The position numbers and the translations under genes are program-made. This document shows, one piece after another, positions 1 through 7,782 of a DNA stretch of 51,775 bases. Position 1 is the stretch's first letter, and the number at the start of each line of letters is the position of its first letter. Source of the DNA: CABMKH01 sp040797625 (GTDB taxonomy: Bacteria > Bacillota > Clostridia > Tissierellales > Tissierellaceae); NCBI GenBank assembly GCA_052067355.1, contig JBQHQH010000020.1, positions 1-51,775 of the forward strand, read 5' to 3'. The notes beneath the pieces are model-generated. The model worked only from the letters and a program-made list of their open reading frames with translations. It ran no database searches and was not told the DNA's origin.

Positions 1-41
1 TTAATTTTTACTTCCTTACTAAACTTCGGTTTTCTCACCAT
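1..41 (-). CDS. Partial transposase OrfA-like protein, N-terminus only
   Basis: Only 13 residues are visible, MVRKPKFSKEVKI, starting at an ATG with TGGAGG a few bases upstream. The basic start followed by an F-S-x-E-x-K-I pattern resembles the first residues of IS3-family OrfA helix-turn-helix proteins. The rest lies beyond the window. The call rests on this short stretch and the IS-like terminus next to it, so it is tentative. Confidence 0.4.
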   Translation of the reverse strand, partial: MVRKPKFSKEVKI

Positions 42-104
42 AAAAAATACCTCCAAGTAGATAATCTAACTTTAATTAATTAGACTGTCTACTTTAGAGG
101 TATC
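1..104 (-). mobile_element. End of an insertion sequence (IS3-like) cut by the window edge
   Basis: A reading frame begins at 41 on the minus strand and runs off the window. About 40 bp upstream of its start is TAGACTGTCTACTTTAGAGG (81-100), which resembles the terminal repeats of some IS3-family elements. The partner end is outside the window, so neither the family nor the exact boundary can be proven here. Confidence 0.45.
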
Positions 105-120
105 ATATCATTAAGCTGCC

Positions 121-1503
121 TTATTTTGATAATATCCTACCTAAAACTACGCCATTTACACTGGCTTGCATCAATCCTCTAGTGATGCCAGCACCATCTC
201 CTCCTACATATAGTCCTTTGAGGTTAGACTGAAAATCCTTGTCTACTACCACTCTATTAGAATAGAATTTGACTTCTACACCGTATAACAGAGTTTCGTC
301 ACTGGCTATTCCAGGTACTACATTATCTAGTGCTTCTATCATTTCATCGATGCTTTTAAGTATTCTAAATGGAAGAACTAGACTTAAATCCCCAGGTACT
401 GCATCTTTTAAAGTGGGTACAATGTTGTTCCTATGAAGTCTCTCTTCAGTAGTACGCCTACCGCGTTTAAAATCTCCATATCTTTGAACTAAGACCTTGT
501 TTCCAGAAAGCATATTACCTAGTTGAGCTATATGTGTTCCGTATTCTATTGGAGAATTAAATGGTTTTGTAAAATGTTTAGTGACCAGCAATGCAAAGTT
601 AGTATTTTGTGATTTTAGATCATTGGATTTATAACTATGACCGTTTACAACAGCTAGATTATTGTCATAGTATTCCGTAGAGACTTCTCCACCAGGATTA
701 GCACAGAAGGTCCTTACTTTATCATCAAAGGTTTGAGAGTAGTAGATTAGCTTGCTTTCATACATGGATTCATTTAATTCTTCCATGATCTCATTTCTAG
801 TTTCGACTCTTACCCCTATATCAATATCTCCAGTTTCTACATTTATATCATGTTTCAAACAAATACCTCTTAACCAGTCAGAGCCTTCTCGACCTACAGA
901 GGCTATTACTCTATTAGAGAAATATTTTTTATCTGCTACTACTCCAGCAATTTCATTGTTTTCATTTAAAATCAAGTCTTTAACTGGATTTCTAAAACTC
1001 AACTCTACTCCAATATTCAATAGATATTCTTCTATTCTAGAGTATATATTATATCCTTCTTCTGTTCCCATATGTCTAATGGGGCATTCTACCAACTTTA
1101 GATTGCCAGATATTGCTTTTCTTCTGATTTCTCTGATCTCGTCTTCTTTATCGATACCAAATATCTTTTCATCAGCTCCAAATTTTAGATATATGTCATC
1201 TACATAATCTATTAAATTTTGAGTTTCAGAATATCCTAAGTACTTAGGAAGATTGCCACCTACATCTGGAGATAATGATAATTTTCCATCGGAATATGCT
1301 CCAGCTCCTGCAAATCCAGTAGTGATATTACATGGCTTGCAACCTATACATATATCTGTTTTTCTCTTAGGGCAAATTCTTTTCTTAATAGAATTACCTT
1401 TTTCAAGAATTAAGATTGAAGAACTTGGTTTTATTTTTTTTATCTCCAATGCAGTAAATATACCGCAAGGGCCTGCACCTATTATAATAAAATCATAATT
1501 CAT
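121..1503 (-). CDS. FAD-dependent oxidoreductase (COG2509-like)
   Basis: A 460-residue flavoprotein. The N-terminus has a Rossmann FAD-binding motif, GAGPCGIFTALEI, and the C-terminus has GGDGAGITRGLMQASVNG, the second FAD contact region of this dehydrogenase family. A cysteine-rich stretch (CPKRKTDICIGCKPC) follows the N-terminal fold and could hold a metal or a redox disulfide. I chose the ATG at 1503 (MNYDFIIIGAG) because GGAGGAG lies 7 bases upstream; an ATG 15 codons earlier has no such site. The substrate is unknown in this family. The gene stands alone, between an insertion-sequence end and a Crp-type regulator. Confidence 0.8.
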   Translation of the reverse strand: MNYDFIIIGAGPCGIFTALEIKKIKPSSSILILEKGNSIKKRICPKRKTDICIGCKPCNITTGFAGAGAYSDGKLSLSPDVGGNLPKYLGYSETQNLIDYVDDIYLKFGADEKIFGIDKEDEIREIRRKAISGNLKLVECPIRHMGTEEGYNIYSRIEEYLLNIGVELSFRNPVKDLILNENNEIAGVVADKKYFSNRVIASVGREGSDWLRGICLKHDINVETGDIDIGVRVETRNEIMEELNESMYESKLIYYSQTFDDKVRTFCANPGGEVSTEYYDNNLAVVNGHSYKSNDLKSQNTNFALLVTKHFTKPFNSPIEYGTHIAQLGNMLSGNKVLVQRYGDFKRGRRTTEERLHRNNIVPTLKDAVPGDLSLVLPFRILKSIDEMIEALDNVVPGIASDETLLYGVEVKFYSNRVVVDKDFQSNLKGLYVGGDGAGITRGLMQASVNGVVLGRILSK

Positions 1504-1537
1504 ATATATCTCCTCCACTAAATTTTTATAGAAATTA

Positions 1538-1653
1538 GGAAAGTTCATAATTTAAAGAAAACTTATATTGGAGAGGGTTCATTTTCACCTCGATAAATAA
1601 AAGTGCTAAAATTGTAGACCATCGGATAAGATATAGGTTAATATGAATTTTCC
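1538..1653. repeat. Degenerate inverted-repeat element, copy 1 (MITE-like)
   Basis: GGAAAGTTC at 1538-1546 is matched by a near-complement, GAATTTTCC, at 1645-1653, followed by ATTATGAGTTT. A shorter, cleaner version with the same termini and the same right flank lies at 17541-17582. The two look like copies of one small non-coding element. Confidence 0.35.
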
Positions 1654-1701
1654 ATTATGAGTTTAAAAAGAATATCTTAAAATATTTTGATAGAAGTTAT
1701 T

Positions 1702-2379
1702 TTATAGTAGAGAATTCTCTAATTTTTCTATATCTAATATTTTAATCTTATTTTTATAAAAGTCAATTAAACCGTCTTCCTTCATATTTATAAGTTCTCT
1801 AGATAGGGAAGGACGTGGTATATTTAAGAGTTCTGCCATTTTCTTTCTACTATATGGTAGTGTAAGATAGGGAGAATTTTGTCTATTGTACTCAGATAGT
1901 ATTATGCTAGCTATTTTCTTTCTTAGACTATCATAGGATAGATTAGCAATTCTATTGTTTAACATAAGTATTCTGTTTGATAAAATACCCATAAAATTAT
2001 CAATAACTCTAGAATCCAGAGTCATCATATGGACTATGTCTTTTCTCTCTATATACATTATTTCAGATTTATCAGATGAAATAATAGTGGCAGGATATAC
2101 ATGCTTTTCAGAAAATACCAATGCTTCTCCAAATATATTTCCAGACTTAAAATGGTTGATGGTCACTACTTTTCCTGATGGGAAAGGTTTATGTATCTCC
2201 ACATTTCCCAATAGAATAATACCTAGACTATGGCAATCATCTCCCTCTACAGCAATGACTTCATCTTTTTCATGTTTTTTTATAGTATATGGTAAAGATT
2301 TTAGAATGTTTTCTATTTCAGATTCGCCGAGAGTCTTGAATAAAACGCATTGAGTCAGGTATTTTAGATATTTTTCCAA
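1702..2379 (-). CDS. Crp/Fnr-family transcriptional regulator
   Basis: A 225-residue regulator with an N-terminal cyclic-nucleotide-binding-type beta barrel (roughly residues 15-125) containing GNIFGEALVFSEKHVYPATI, and a C-terminal winged helix-turn-helix (roughly 150-215) with the recognition helix in RKKMAELLNIPRPSLSRELI. Only two cysteines are present, so the Fnr iron-sulfur ligand set is absent and the effector is unknown. The start is a TTG with GGGGTGAT just upstream. It is transcribed away from the small gene at 2621. No cognate operator was identified. Confidence 0.85.
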   Translation of the reverse strand: MEKYLKYLTQCVLFKTLGESEIENILKSLPYTIKKHEKDEVIAVEGDDCHSLGIILLGNVEIHKPFPSGKVVTINHFKSGNIFGEALVFSEKHVYPATIISSDKSEIMYIERKDIVHMMTLDSRVIDNFMGILSNRILMLNNRIANLSYDSLRKKIASIILSEYNRQNSPYLTLPYSRKKMAELLNIPRPSLSRELINMKEDGLIDFYKNKIKILDIEKLENSLL

Positions 2380-2513
2380 AGAATCACCCCTATTTTCTTC
2401 TATGACAAATATAGATTATCATATTTCGTCCTTTATCACAATTATTTTACAATAATCAAGGATATTAATCTATTTGATAAATGTTGAAATTTTTATAGCT
2501 ACTAGATAAGATC

Positions 2514-2554
2514 AGTTGAAGTATAAAACTCCACATAATAGAAGTTTTCTTTAT
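2514..2554 (+). repeat. Dispersed hairpin repeat, copy A
   Basis: This roughly 40-bp sequence contains GTATAAAACTCCA followed by TAATA and CTTTAT. It aligns with sequences at 7571-7610 and 24477-24517. In the best copy the core folds as TGGAGT-ATAAA-ACTCCA; here that stem is imperfect. All three copies are intergenic. Function unknown. Confidence 0.45.
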
Positions 2555-2620
2555 GATTTATATAAAAATTATTGGGTAGAAATAAATTATAATATATTAT
2601 GGTGGAAGGGTGCGCATATA

Positions 2621-2905
2621 ATGAATAAGATCTTATTGATCAACAGACTAGATCCTCAGGATTATTCAGAAAGGAAAAAGAAGATTTTTTTTACTCTAGG
2701 AGGGATGAATATACCGTCTGTTGAGGGAAAGCTTATCAGATTATTAAATGAATCGGGCATTTTAAGTGTAAATGATATATTATACAAATATAATGGCGTA
2801 GAACTAAATATATCAGTACAACAAATTCCGACTATAATAAAATTATTGGCGAATGATAATATTTCAATATATAGTATTTACGAGATATATAATCCAGAAT
2901 TCTAA
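2621..2905 (+). CDS. Small hypothetical protein
   Basis: A 94-residue soluble protein I do not recognise. The chosen ATG is preceded by GTGGAAGGG about 10 bases upstream; a longer in-frame TTG start at 2516 would include a poorly conserved leader and part of the dispersed repeat. The sequence mixes basic residues near the N-terminus (SERKKKIFF) with a leucine/isoleucine-rich second half and has no signal peptide or cysteines. It ends 11 bases before the DUF4230 gene, so the two are probably co-transcribed. Confidence 0.6.
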   Translation: MNKILLINRLDPQDYSERKKKIFFTLGGMNIPSVEGKLIRLLNESGILSVNDILYKYNGVELNISVQQIPTIIKLLANDNISIYSIYEIYNPEF

Positions 2906-2916
2906 GGGGGATATAG

Positions 2917-3507
2917 ATGGACTTTAAAAAGATAAAGAGATATCTGATAATTGGACTCATAATATTAGGATTAATAGCTATTACTGTGATTTTCTTTAAA
3001 ATCCGACAGAAGAAAAATAATACGGTTATCTCTAAGACAATAGAGGAGAAGGTATCTAGGATTGTAGAATTATCTACTATAAAATATAATTATACAGATG
3101 TATTATCTTATAAGGATTCAAAACAGATCAGTGGATTGAATATCCCATTGACTGAGAAGAGTTTTATAGTCCAATATAGTGGATATCTAAAAGCAGGTAT
3201 AGATATGAAGAGTATAGAAGTTCATCGTAAAGATAAAGATACTATACATATAACTATGGATAAAGCAGAGGTATTAGAAAATGTGATTGAAGAAGAGAAG
3301 GTAAAATTCTTTGATGAAAGAGATGGTCTATTTAATAAGTTAAATTTCACAGAACTCTATGATGTATTAGTAGGAGAAAAGGAAAAGATGAAATTAGATG
3401 CAATTGACAAGGGCTTATTGATAGAAGCACAGAATAATGCTGAAGAAATACTACTATCTCTGTTAGAGGCTATGGATTTTAATAATATAGTAATAAGATT
3501 TAGATAG
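2917..3507 (+). CDS. Membrane-anchored DUF4230 family protein
   Basis: A 196-residue protein with one N-terminal transmembrane helix (about residues 9-27, YLIIGLIILGLIAITVIFF) and an extracytoplasmic domain. GYLKAGIDMKSIEV followed by a short strand and DKAEVLENVIEEEKVKFFDE is the pattern of the DUF4230 family, whose function is not established. A GGGGGAT site precedes the ATG, the upstream gene ends 11 bases before, and a hairpin terminator follows immediately, giving a two-gene operon. Confidence 0.75.
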   Translation: MDFKKIKRYLIIGLIILGLIAITVIFFKIRQKKNNTVISKTIEEKVSRIVELSTIKYNYTDVLSYKDSKQISGLNIPLTEKSFIVQYSGYLKAGIDMKSIEVHRKDKDTIHITMDKAEVLENVIEEEKVKFFDERDGLFNKLNFTELYDVLVGEKEKMKLDAIDKGLLIEAQNNAEEILLSLLEAMDFNNIVIRFR

Positions 3508-3537
3508 GACTTTGCATATATGCTATGTCCTTATTTT
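3506..3537 (+). terminator. Rho-independent terminator after the DUF4230 gene
   Basis: AGGAC pairs with GTCCT around the palindrome GCATATATGC, followed by TATTTTTAT. The stem overlaps the DUF4230 stop codon. Confidence 0.7.
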
Positions 3538-3658
3538 TATGAACTTTCTGTTCTTGAATTTCAAGAGAGGTAGCTTATAATGTTTTCATAGAAGCTTTTT
3601 ATATTTGAGTTTTATTTATATATTATGAACATATAAATATCTATAGGGAGGGATATGG

Positions 3659-4375
3659 GTGAACCGTAGGTATTTTATCTGTTTCATAATATTATTAGTT
3701 TTAATTTTTTTAATGTTGGGTAATTACATATATAATATAGATAGCAATAGCTATATTAATCTAATAAATAGATCTATTAAAGAGGAAAGATCAAAATTTA
3801 CTATATTTGTAGAGGTAGATAAAAAGAGATTATCACTAATAGATCGTGAAAGTGACAATATATTGCGTACCTACACTATAGCAACAGGAAAGCCAAGTTC
3901 TCCTACTCCATTAGGAAGTTTTACCATTGTACATAAGGCTCGGTGGGGAGAGGGTTTTGGTTCTAGATGGATGGGTTTGGATGTACCTTGGGGAAACTAC
4001 GGTATTCATGGCACTAATCAACCTGGATCCATAGGTGGGAATGTATCTGCTGGATGTGTCAGAATGAGAAATTCAGATATAGAAGAATTATATGATTTAG
4101 TACCTGAAAATACATCTGTATTAATTATAAATGGAGACTATGGTGCTTTTGGGCATGGATATAGGACTCTAAAGCCAGGTGATAGAGGTGCAGATGTGTT
4201 TGAAGTACAGAAGAGATTATCTCAAAGAGGATATTATGACTATTCTATAGATGGAATATATGGAGAGAATATGAAAGCTGGATTGATAAAATTTTTAAAA
4301 GATAATAATATACCATTAACAGATAAAATAACACATGATATATATGAAAAATTAGGAATTATATTAATGGATTAA
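3659..4375 (+). CDS. L,D-transpeptidase with C-terminal peptidoglycan-binding domain
   Basis: A 238-residue exported enzyme that should form 3-3 cross-links in peptidoglycan or attach proteins to it. It has an N-terminal membrane anchor (about residues 4-24), a YkuD catalytic domain (about 45-157) with the signature YGIHGTNQPGSIG and SAGCVRM, giving His117, Cys133 and Arg135 as active-site residues, and a C-terminal peptidoglycan-binding module (about 170-237, PGDRGADVFEVQKRLSQRGY). The start is GTG with AGGGAGGGAT upstream; the ATG 4 bases earlier is out of frame. It is a single-gene unit. Its place near spore genes would fit a cortex or coat role, but this is inference. Confidence 0.9.
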   Translation: MNRRYFICFIILLVLIFLMLGNYIYNIDSNSYINLINRSIKEERSKFTIFVEVDKKRLSLIDRESDNILRTYTIATGKPSSPTPLGSFTIVHKARWGEGFGSRWMGLDVPWGNYGIHGTNQPGSIGGNVSAGCVRMRNSDIEELYDLVPENTSVLIINGDYGAFGHGYRTLKPGDRGADVFEVQKRLSQRGYYDYSIDGIYGENMKAGLIKFLKDNNIPLTDKITHDIYEKLGIILMD

Positions 4376-4473
4376 AAAGTTGATTAGCCTATAAATATAT
4401 GGGTAATATGATATTATAGGAGATAAATGGTATAAGATGATATATAAAATTAAGAAAATACAGGAGGTATATT

Positions 4474-4959
4474 ATGGCATCAGAGAAATTATTAAATGCA
4501 TTAAATGATCATTTCAATTTTGAATTACTTTCAGCTTATTATTACATGGCAATGGCTGCATACTGTTCATCAGAAAATATGAATGGTTTTGCTCATTTCT
4601 TTATAGAACAAGCTAAGGAAGAATATGAACATGGAATGAAATTCTATGAATTTATTAATGATATGGATGGAAGAGTAATAGCTAAGGCTATAGAAGAACC
4701 AAAGAATGAATACAGCTCATTTATAGAAGTATTCAAATCAGCATTGGCTCATGAGGAACTAGTTACATCTAAAATATATAATTTATTAGATATGGCAAGA
4801 GAAGAAAATAACTATCCAACTATTCAATTTTTACAATGGTTTGTTGAAGAACAATTAGAAGAAGAAAACAGTATGAAGGACATAATCTTTGCATTAGAAG
4901 GAATAGATGGAAACTTTCAAGGGCTTTACCTTCTTGATAAAGAATTGGGAAAAAGATAA
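4474..4959 (+). CDS. ftnA: Ferritin (FtnA type)
   Basis: A 161-residue non-haem ferritin forming an iron-storage shell in the cytoplasm. The ferroxidase residues fall at the same numbers as in E. coli FtnA: Glu17, Glu50, His53, Glu94 and Gln127, with Glu130 also present, so the subunit should be catalytically active. The protein has the expected four-helix length. AGGAGGT precedes the ATG. It is a single gene ending at a bidirectional terminator shared with the convergent SASP gene. Confidence 0.93.
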   Translation: MASEKLLNALNDHFNFELLSAYYYMAMAAYCSSENMNGFAHFFIEQAKEEYEHGMKFYEFINDMDGRVIAKAIEEPKNEYSSFIEVFKSALAHEELVTSKIYNLLDMAREENNYPTIQFLQWFVEEQLEEENSMKDIIFALEGIDGNFQGLYLLDKELGKR

Positions 4960-4974
4960 TAATGATATAAATTT

Positions 4975-5006
4975 AAAGATAGGTCAAAATAATGACCTAT
5001 CTTTTT
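4975..5006. terminator. Bidirectional terminator between ferritin and SASP genes
   Basis: A perfect 12-bp stem, AAAGATAGGTCA with TGACCTATCTTT, and a T tract on the plus strand. It lies between two convergent genes, and an A-rich left flank gives a U tract on the other strand. Confidence 0.85.
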
Positions 5007-5014
5007 ATATTTAC

Positions 5015-5239
5015 TTATCTAGTTGTTCCACCCATGTTTTGTTGTGCCATTCTAACTAAGTTTTTAGTCATATATCCACCAACATATCCATTTTGTCTAG
5101 ATGGAAGATTACCTTTATCCATTGAATCATAGTTAGCCATGCCCAATTCTGAAGCTATTTCTAATTTCATTTGATTTAAAGCTTGACGAGCTTCAGGTAC
5201 TAATATTTTGTTACTTCCTGTTGTGTTATTATTAGCCAT
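5015..5239 (-). CDS. Alpha/beta-type small acid-soluble spore protein
   Basis: A 74-residue DNA-binding protein that coats and protects the forespore chromosome. It has the family features: KLEIASELG, the site cut by the germination protease GPR, and the conserved second half containing NGYVGGYMTKNLVRMAQQ. I chose the ATG at 5239 because AAAGGAG lies just upstream; the longer frame upstream is the leader. A sigma-G-like promoter lies about 45 bp upstream. The presence of this gene shows that the host sporulates. Confidence 0.95.
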   Translation of the reverse strand: MANNNTTGSNKILVPEARQALNQMKLEIASELGMANYDSMDKGNLPSRQNGYVGGYMTKNLVRMAQQNMGGTTR

Positions 5240-5287
5240 TTTTTTTTCTCCTTTCAGACTTGTTTTGTTAATAATTTTGTCTAATAG

Positions 5288-5317
5288 TATTATGTGTAAA
5301 AGAAACATTAATAATCA
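5288..5317 (-). promoter_or_regulatory. Sigma-G-like promoter of the SASP gene
   Basis: On the minus strand, TGATTA and CATAATA are separated by 17 bp, close to the sigma-G consensus TGAATA/CATACTA. The position, about 45 bp upstream of the start codon, fits a forespore-expressed SASP gene. Confidence 0.5.
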
Positions 5318-5393
5318 TGTAAAATAATGAATATATTACATAATTTTCAAGTTAATCCATCCAAAATTACTTATTTTAAAAGTATATACACAT

Positions 5394-5423
5394 TTCTATA
5401 AAAACTGAGTAATATGATACTGT
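5394..5423 (+). promoter_or_regulatory. Possible sigma-E promoter of cotJABC
   Basis: GATACTGT resembles the sigma-E -10 element CATACAAT, with a weak -35 candidate (TTCTATAA) 14 bp upstream. It is suggested mainly by the known mother-cell expression of cotJ operons. Confidence 0.3.
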
Positions 5424-5445
5424 ACTAAGTTTTAGGAGGGATAAT

Positions 5446-5634
5446 ATGGAAAAAAATTACACATTTGAAAAGGCATGTAATAGACAACTTGCAAGATGTT
5501 ATGTTCCATTTCAAATCATGAATGAAGTATATGATAATCGGGAAGCTTTAAGGCGAGGGACTCTTTTCCCAGAATTATACAGACCTTATAGAATGGATAG
5601 ATCAGGAAATATGGAGGGAAGATATTATGACTAG
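5446..5634 (+). CDS. cotJA: Spore coat-associated protein CotJA
   Basis: A 62-residue protein of the CotJA family, shown by the conserved LARCYVPFQIMNEVYDNREAL region and a Pro/Tyr-rich tail (LFPELYRPYR). CotJ proteins are made in the mother cell and incorporated into the inner spore coat. AGGAGGG precedes the ATG, and the gene overlaps cotJB by 8 bases, so translation is probably coupled. Confidence 0.9.
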   Translation: MEKNYTFEKACNRQLARCYVPFQIMNEVYDNREALRRGTLFPELYRPYRMDRSGNMEGRYYD

Positions 5635-5887
5635 GGAACAAATGGATTTATTGGTCGAAATAATGGAGGTGGGATTTGCTATAACAGAAACTTCTCTTTA
5701 TTTAAACTCTCATCCCGATGATAGTAGAGCATTGCAGCTTCACAATAGTAACTGTCAAAGATACGAACAATTAATATTAGATTATGAGTCAAGATATAGC
5801 CCTTTGAGAAATATAAGCATTAGTAGATATCCATGGGCATATATAGATGAACCTTGGCCATGGGATATAAATTTTACTAATTTTTAA
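5627..5887 (+). CDS. cotJB: Spore coat protein CotJB
   Basis: An 86-residue protein matching CotJB: N-terminal helix EQMDLLVEIMEVGFAITETSLYLN interrupted only by family-typical changes, the HPDDSRALQLHN segment, and a Trp/Pro-rich C-terminus (YPWAYIDEPWPW). It overlaps cotJA by 8 bases and is followed after 13 bases by cotJC with its own GGGGGAT ribosome site. The three form one sporulation operon. Confidence 0.92.
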   Translation: MTREQMDLLVEIMEVGFAITETSLYLNSHPDDSRALQLHNSNCQRYEQLILDYESRYSPLRNISISRYPWAYIDEPWPWDINFTNF

Positions 5888-5900
5888 GGGGGATATAAAT

Positions 5901-6473
5901 ATGTGGATATATGAAAAAAGATTAGAATATCCAGTGAGAGTTGATACGACAAATCCAACTCTTGCTGCTATGATTATTGAACAATTTGGAGGTCCAGATG
6001 GAGAATTATCTGCAGGAATAAGATATTTGACACAAAGATGGACTATGCCTACATCACAAGCAAAGGCAATGTTAACAGACATAGGCACAGAAGAACTTGC
6101 ACATTGGGAGATTATAGGGACTTTAGTATATAGATTAGTAAAGGATGCTAGTATAGATCAGATTAAAGGAACCCCTTTTGAGGCACACTATGTAAATCAT
6201 GGAAAGAGTCCATTTCCACATGATGCAGGTGGAACACCTTGGATGGCAGCATATATTCAATCAAAGGGTGATCCAGTAGCGGATCTTCATGAAGATATGG
6301 CGGCTGAAGAAAAAGCTAGAGCAACTTATCAGTGGTTAATCAATGTCAGTGATGATCCTGGAGTAATAGATACATTGAGATTTTTAAGGGAAAGAGAGAT
6401 AGTACATTTTCAGAGATTTGGAGAGACTTTAAGAATAGTACAAGAAGATATGGAAAAGAAAAAATATTATTAA
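5901..6473 (+). CDS. cotJC: Spore coat manganese catalase-like protein CotJC
   Basis: A 190-residue ferritin-like protein of the manganese-catalase superfamily. Likely metal ligands sit in four helices: Glu35 (PDGELSAGIRYLTQR), Glu65 and His68 (TEELAHWE), a Glu in LHEDMAAEEKAR, and Glu/His in REREIVHFQRFGE. In spore formers CotJC is a coat component; clostridial homologues have been described as catalases. It is the last gene of cotJABC and is followed by a long hairpin terminator. Confidence 0.93.
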   Translation: MWIYEKRLEYPVRVDTTNPTLAAMIIEQFGGPDGELSAGIRYLTQRWTMPTSQAKAMLTDIGTEELAHWEIIGTLVYRLVKDASIDQIKGTPFEAHYVNHGKSPFPHDAGGTPWMAAYIQSKGDPVADLHEDMAAEEKARATYQWLINVSDDPGVIDTLRFLREREIVHFQRFGETLRIVQEDMEKKKYY

Positions 6474-6480
6474 AAATTAT

Positions 6481-6530
6481 CTCCTCTATAGCATGGATAT
6501 TATTCTATTGCTATAGAGGAGAATTTGTTT
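6481..6530 (+). terminator. Terminator of the cotJ operon
   Basis: CTCCTCTATAGCA (6481-6493) pairs perfectly with TGCTATAGAGGAG (6509-6521), followed by AATTTGTTTTT. Confidence 0.8.
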
Positions 6531-6808
6531 TTAATCTACAAGCTATTGAAGAGTTTGAAATAGGCAATACAATAATAAAGGTAAATGATGCATATATGAT
6601 AACTGAATAAGAGGAAATAGATAAACTCCTAGATAGAATTGCAAATATTGTAATGAATGCCATATATAAATGGAAGGATTATAAGAGAAGTCAAATATAT
6701 CATCAAATAGGACTTGATCGCTTCTGGAATAATGGCAAGGACTTAACTGTAGTAGAAGAAAAAGACTTACCTAATAAGGTAGAAGATCTAGAAACAAGAA
6801 AGATATAA
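6530..6808 (+). pseudogene. Degenerate reading frame with internal stop
   Basis: One frame reads as coding from about 6530 to the TAA at 6806-6808, but is broken by a TAA at 6608-6610 and lacks a start codon. The residues before the stop (NLQAIEEFEIGNTIIKVNDA) and after it (DKLLDRIANIVMNAIYKW, then GLDRFWNNGKDL) look like real protein, not random frame. I do not recognise the parent family. It lies directly behind the cotJ terminator. Confidence 0.4.
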
Positions 6809-6858
6809 GAAACTATGAATGAGATAACAGTGAAAGTCCTATAACAATAAATAGAAGA

Positions 6859-6875
6859 TCGGGGACAAGCCCCGA
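6859..6875 (-). terminator. Possible terminator of the small GCGC-tailed gene
   Basis: TCGGGG-ACAAG-CCCCGA hairpin 14 bp downstream of the stop codon on the minus strand. The following U tract is weak (TCTTCTATTT). Confidence 0.5.
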
Positions 6876-6888
6876 TAAGTGTGCATAG

Positions 6889-7014
6889 TTATCTCCTGCA
6901 GCCGCAGCCACCAAACATATCACCTGAGAAAAGAAGAATTAGCAATAAGAAGAAAAACAGCATAGAATCATTATTGTTACAACAATCTTTGCCTCTGCCT
7001 AATAAGTCATTCAT
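6889..7014 (-). CDS. Small membrane protein with Gly-Cys-Gly-Cys tail
   Basis: A 41-residue protein, MNDLLGRGKDCCNNNDSM at the N-terminus, then a hydrophobic helix (LFFFLLLILLF) and a C-terminal GGCGCRR. GGGAGGTG lies 6 bases upstream of the ATG. Such tiny proteins with a single helix and a Gly/Cys-rich end are common near sporulation genes in Clostridia and recall the YjcZ-type spore proteins, but homology cannot be claimed from this alone. The two cysteine pairs (CC and CGC) could bind metal or form disulfides. Confidence 0.7.
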   Translation of the reverse strand: MNDLLGRGKDCCNNNDSMLFFFLLLILLFSGDMFGGCGCRR

Positions 7015-7124
7015 TTTGACACCTCCCGGTTAGGTTTAGGTTTAAGAAATGGCTCTCATAATCAATATATGGAAAATAGTTAAAAAGGTGCTGATAATAA
7101 AATATGATATTAAAAATATTTACC

Positions 7125-7550
7125 TTACTTTAAATTAAACTCTAAGACATCTGATAATTTAGATATGTCACCGGTGAATAGAAAACAAACTGGTTTGTTT
7201 TCTGTTTCAAAGATTATGAAAAAAGGTGGATTCTTTTCTGGAACTATGAGATATAATTCTTCTACAATTGTATTTAGCCACTTGTTTTCCACTTGAATAG
7301 CAGGATCAAGTGGAAATCTAATAGCATACCCATCATCTTCTATAGGGTTAATTTTTGTATAGATTCCATCTATTTGGTCTATCCAATCTGCAACCATATT
7401 ATTGATTTCTTTGTCTGTCTTAATAACTTTGATTACTTTATCTTGTTTAGGATCAAAGATTTCAATATATTGGTATTCTTCAGCACGGATGACTTGAAGA
7501 TTGAGAAGTACGATAAATAAAATTGATATTGTCAAAAATTTTTTTATCAT
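7125..7550 (-). CDS. Secreted hypothetical protein
   Basis: A 141-residue protein with a cleavable signal peptide (about residues 1-23, ending VIRAEE). The mature part starts with YQYIEIFDPKQDKVIKVIKTDKEI and contains DGYAIRFPLDPAIQV and a single Cys. I do not recognise the family; the layout resembles small secreted Firmicutes proteins of about 150 residues. GAGGTGAT precedes the ATG. It is monocistronic, and a copy of the dispersed hairpin repeat lies just upstream. Confidence 0.7.
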   Translation of the reverse strand: MIKKFLTISILFIVLLNLQVIRAEEYQYIEIFDPKQDKVIKVIKTDKEINNMVADWIDQIDGIYTKINPIEDDGYAIRFPLDPAIQVENKWLNTIVEELYLIVPEKNPPFFIIFETENKPVCFLFTGDISKLSDVLEFNLK

Positions 7551-7570
7551 AATAGATCACCTCATTAAGC

Positions 7571-7610
7571 GTGGATTATAAAATTCCGTCTAATATAAGT
7601 TACCTTTATA
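7571..7610 (+). repeat. Dispersed hairpin repeat, copy C
   Basis: GGATTATAAAATTCC then GTCTAATATAAGTTACCTTTAT. It matches copy B at 24477-24517 over about 40 bp with scattered changes. It lies between divergent genes at 7550 and 7783. Confidence 0.45.
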
Positions 7611-7782
7611 TTAAATATTATGTTTACTAAAATTAAATATTTCATTAAGATATATATTATCCAAAAAGAATTTTGAAACAAAAATAAAATAGTAGATATG
7701 AAAGATAGAATCAAGGATAAAAGAAGGATAGCATAAAAGTAAATAATATATTAAGATAATATATTATAAGGCAGGTGTAAAA

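Noticed and set aside
752..1207. Plus-strand reading frames opposite the FAD oxidoreductase
   Set aside because: They are antisense shadows with no ribosome sites and protein sequence that looks random; the same holds for other frames opposite long genes.
5446..5887. cotJA and cotJB overlap as a sign of an error
   Set aside because: An 8-base overlap is typical of translationally coupled cotJ genes and both frames are intact.
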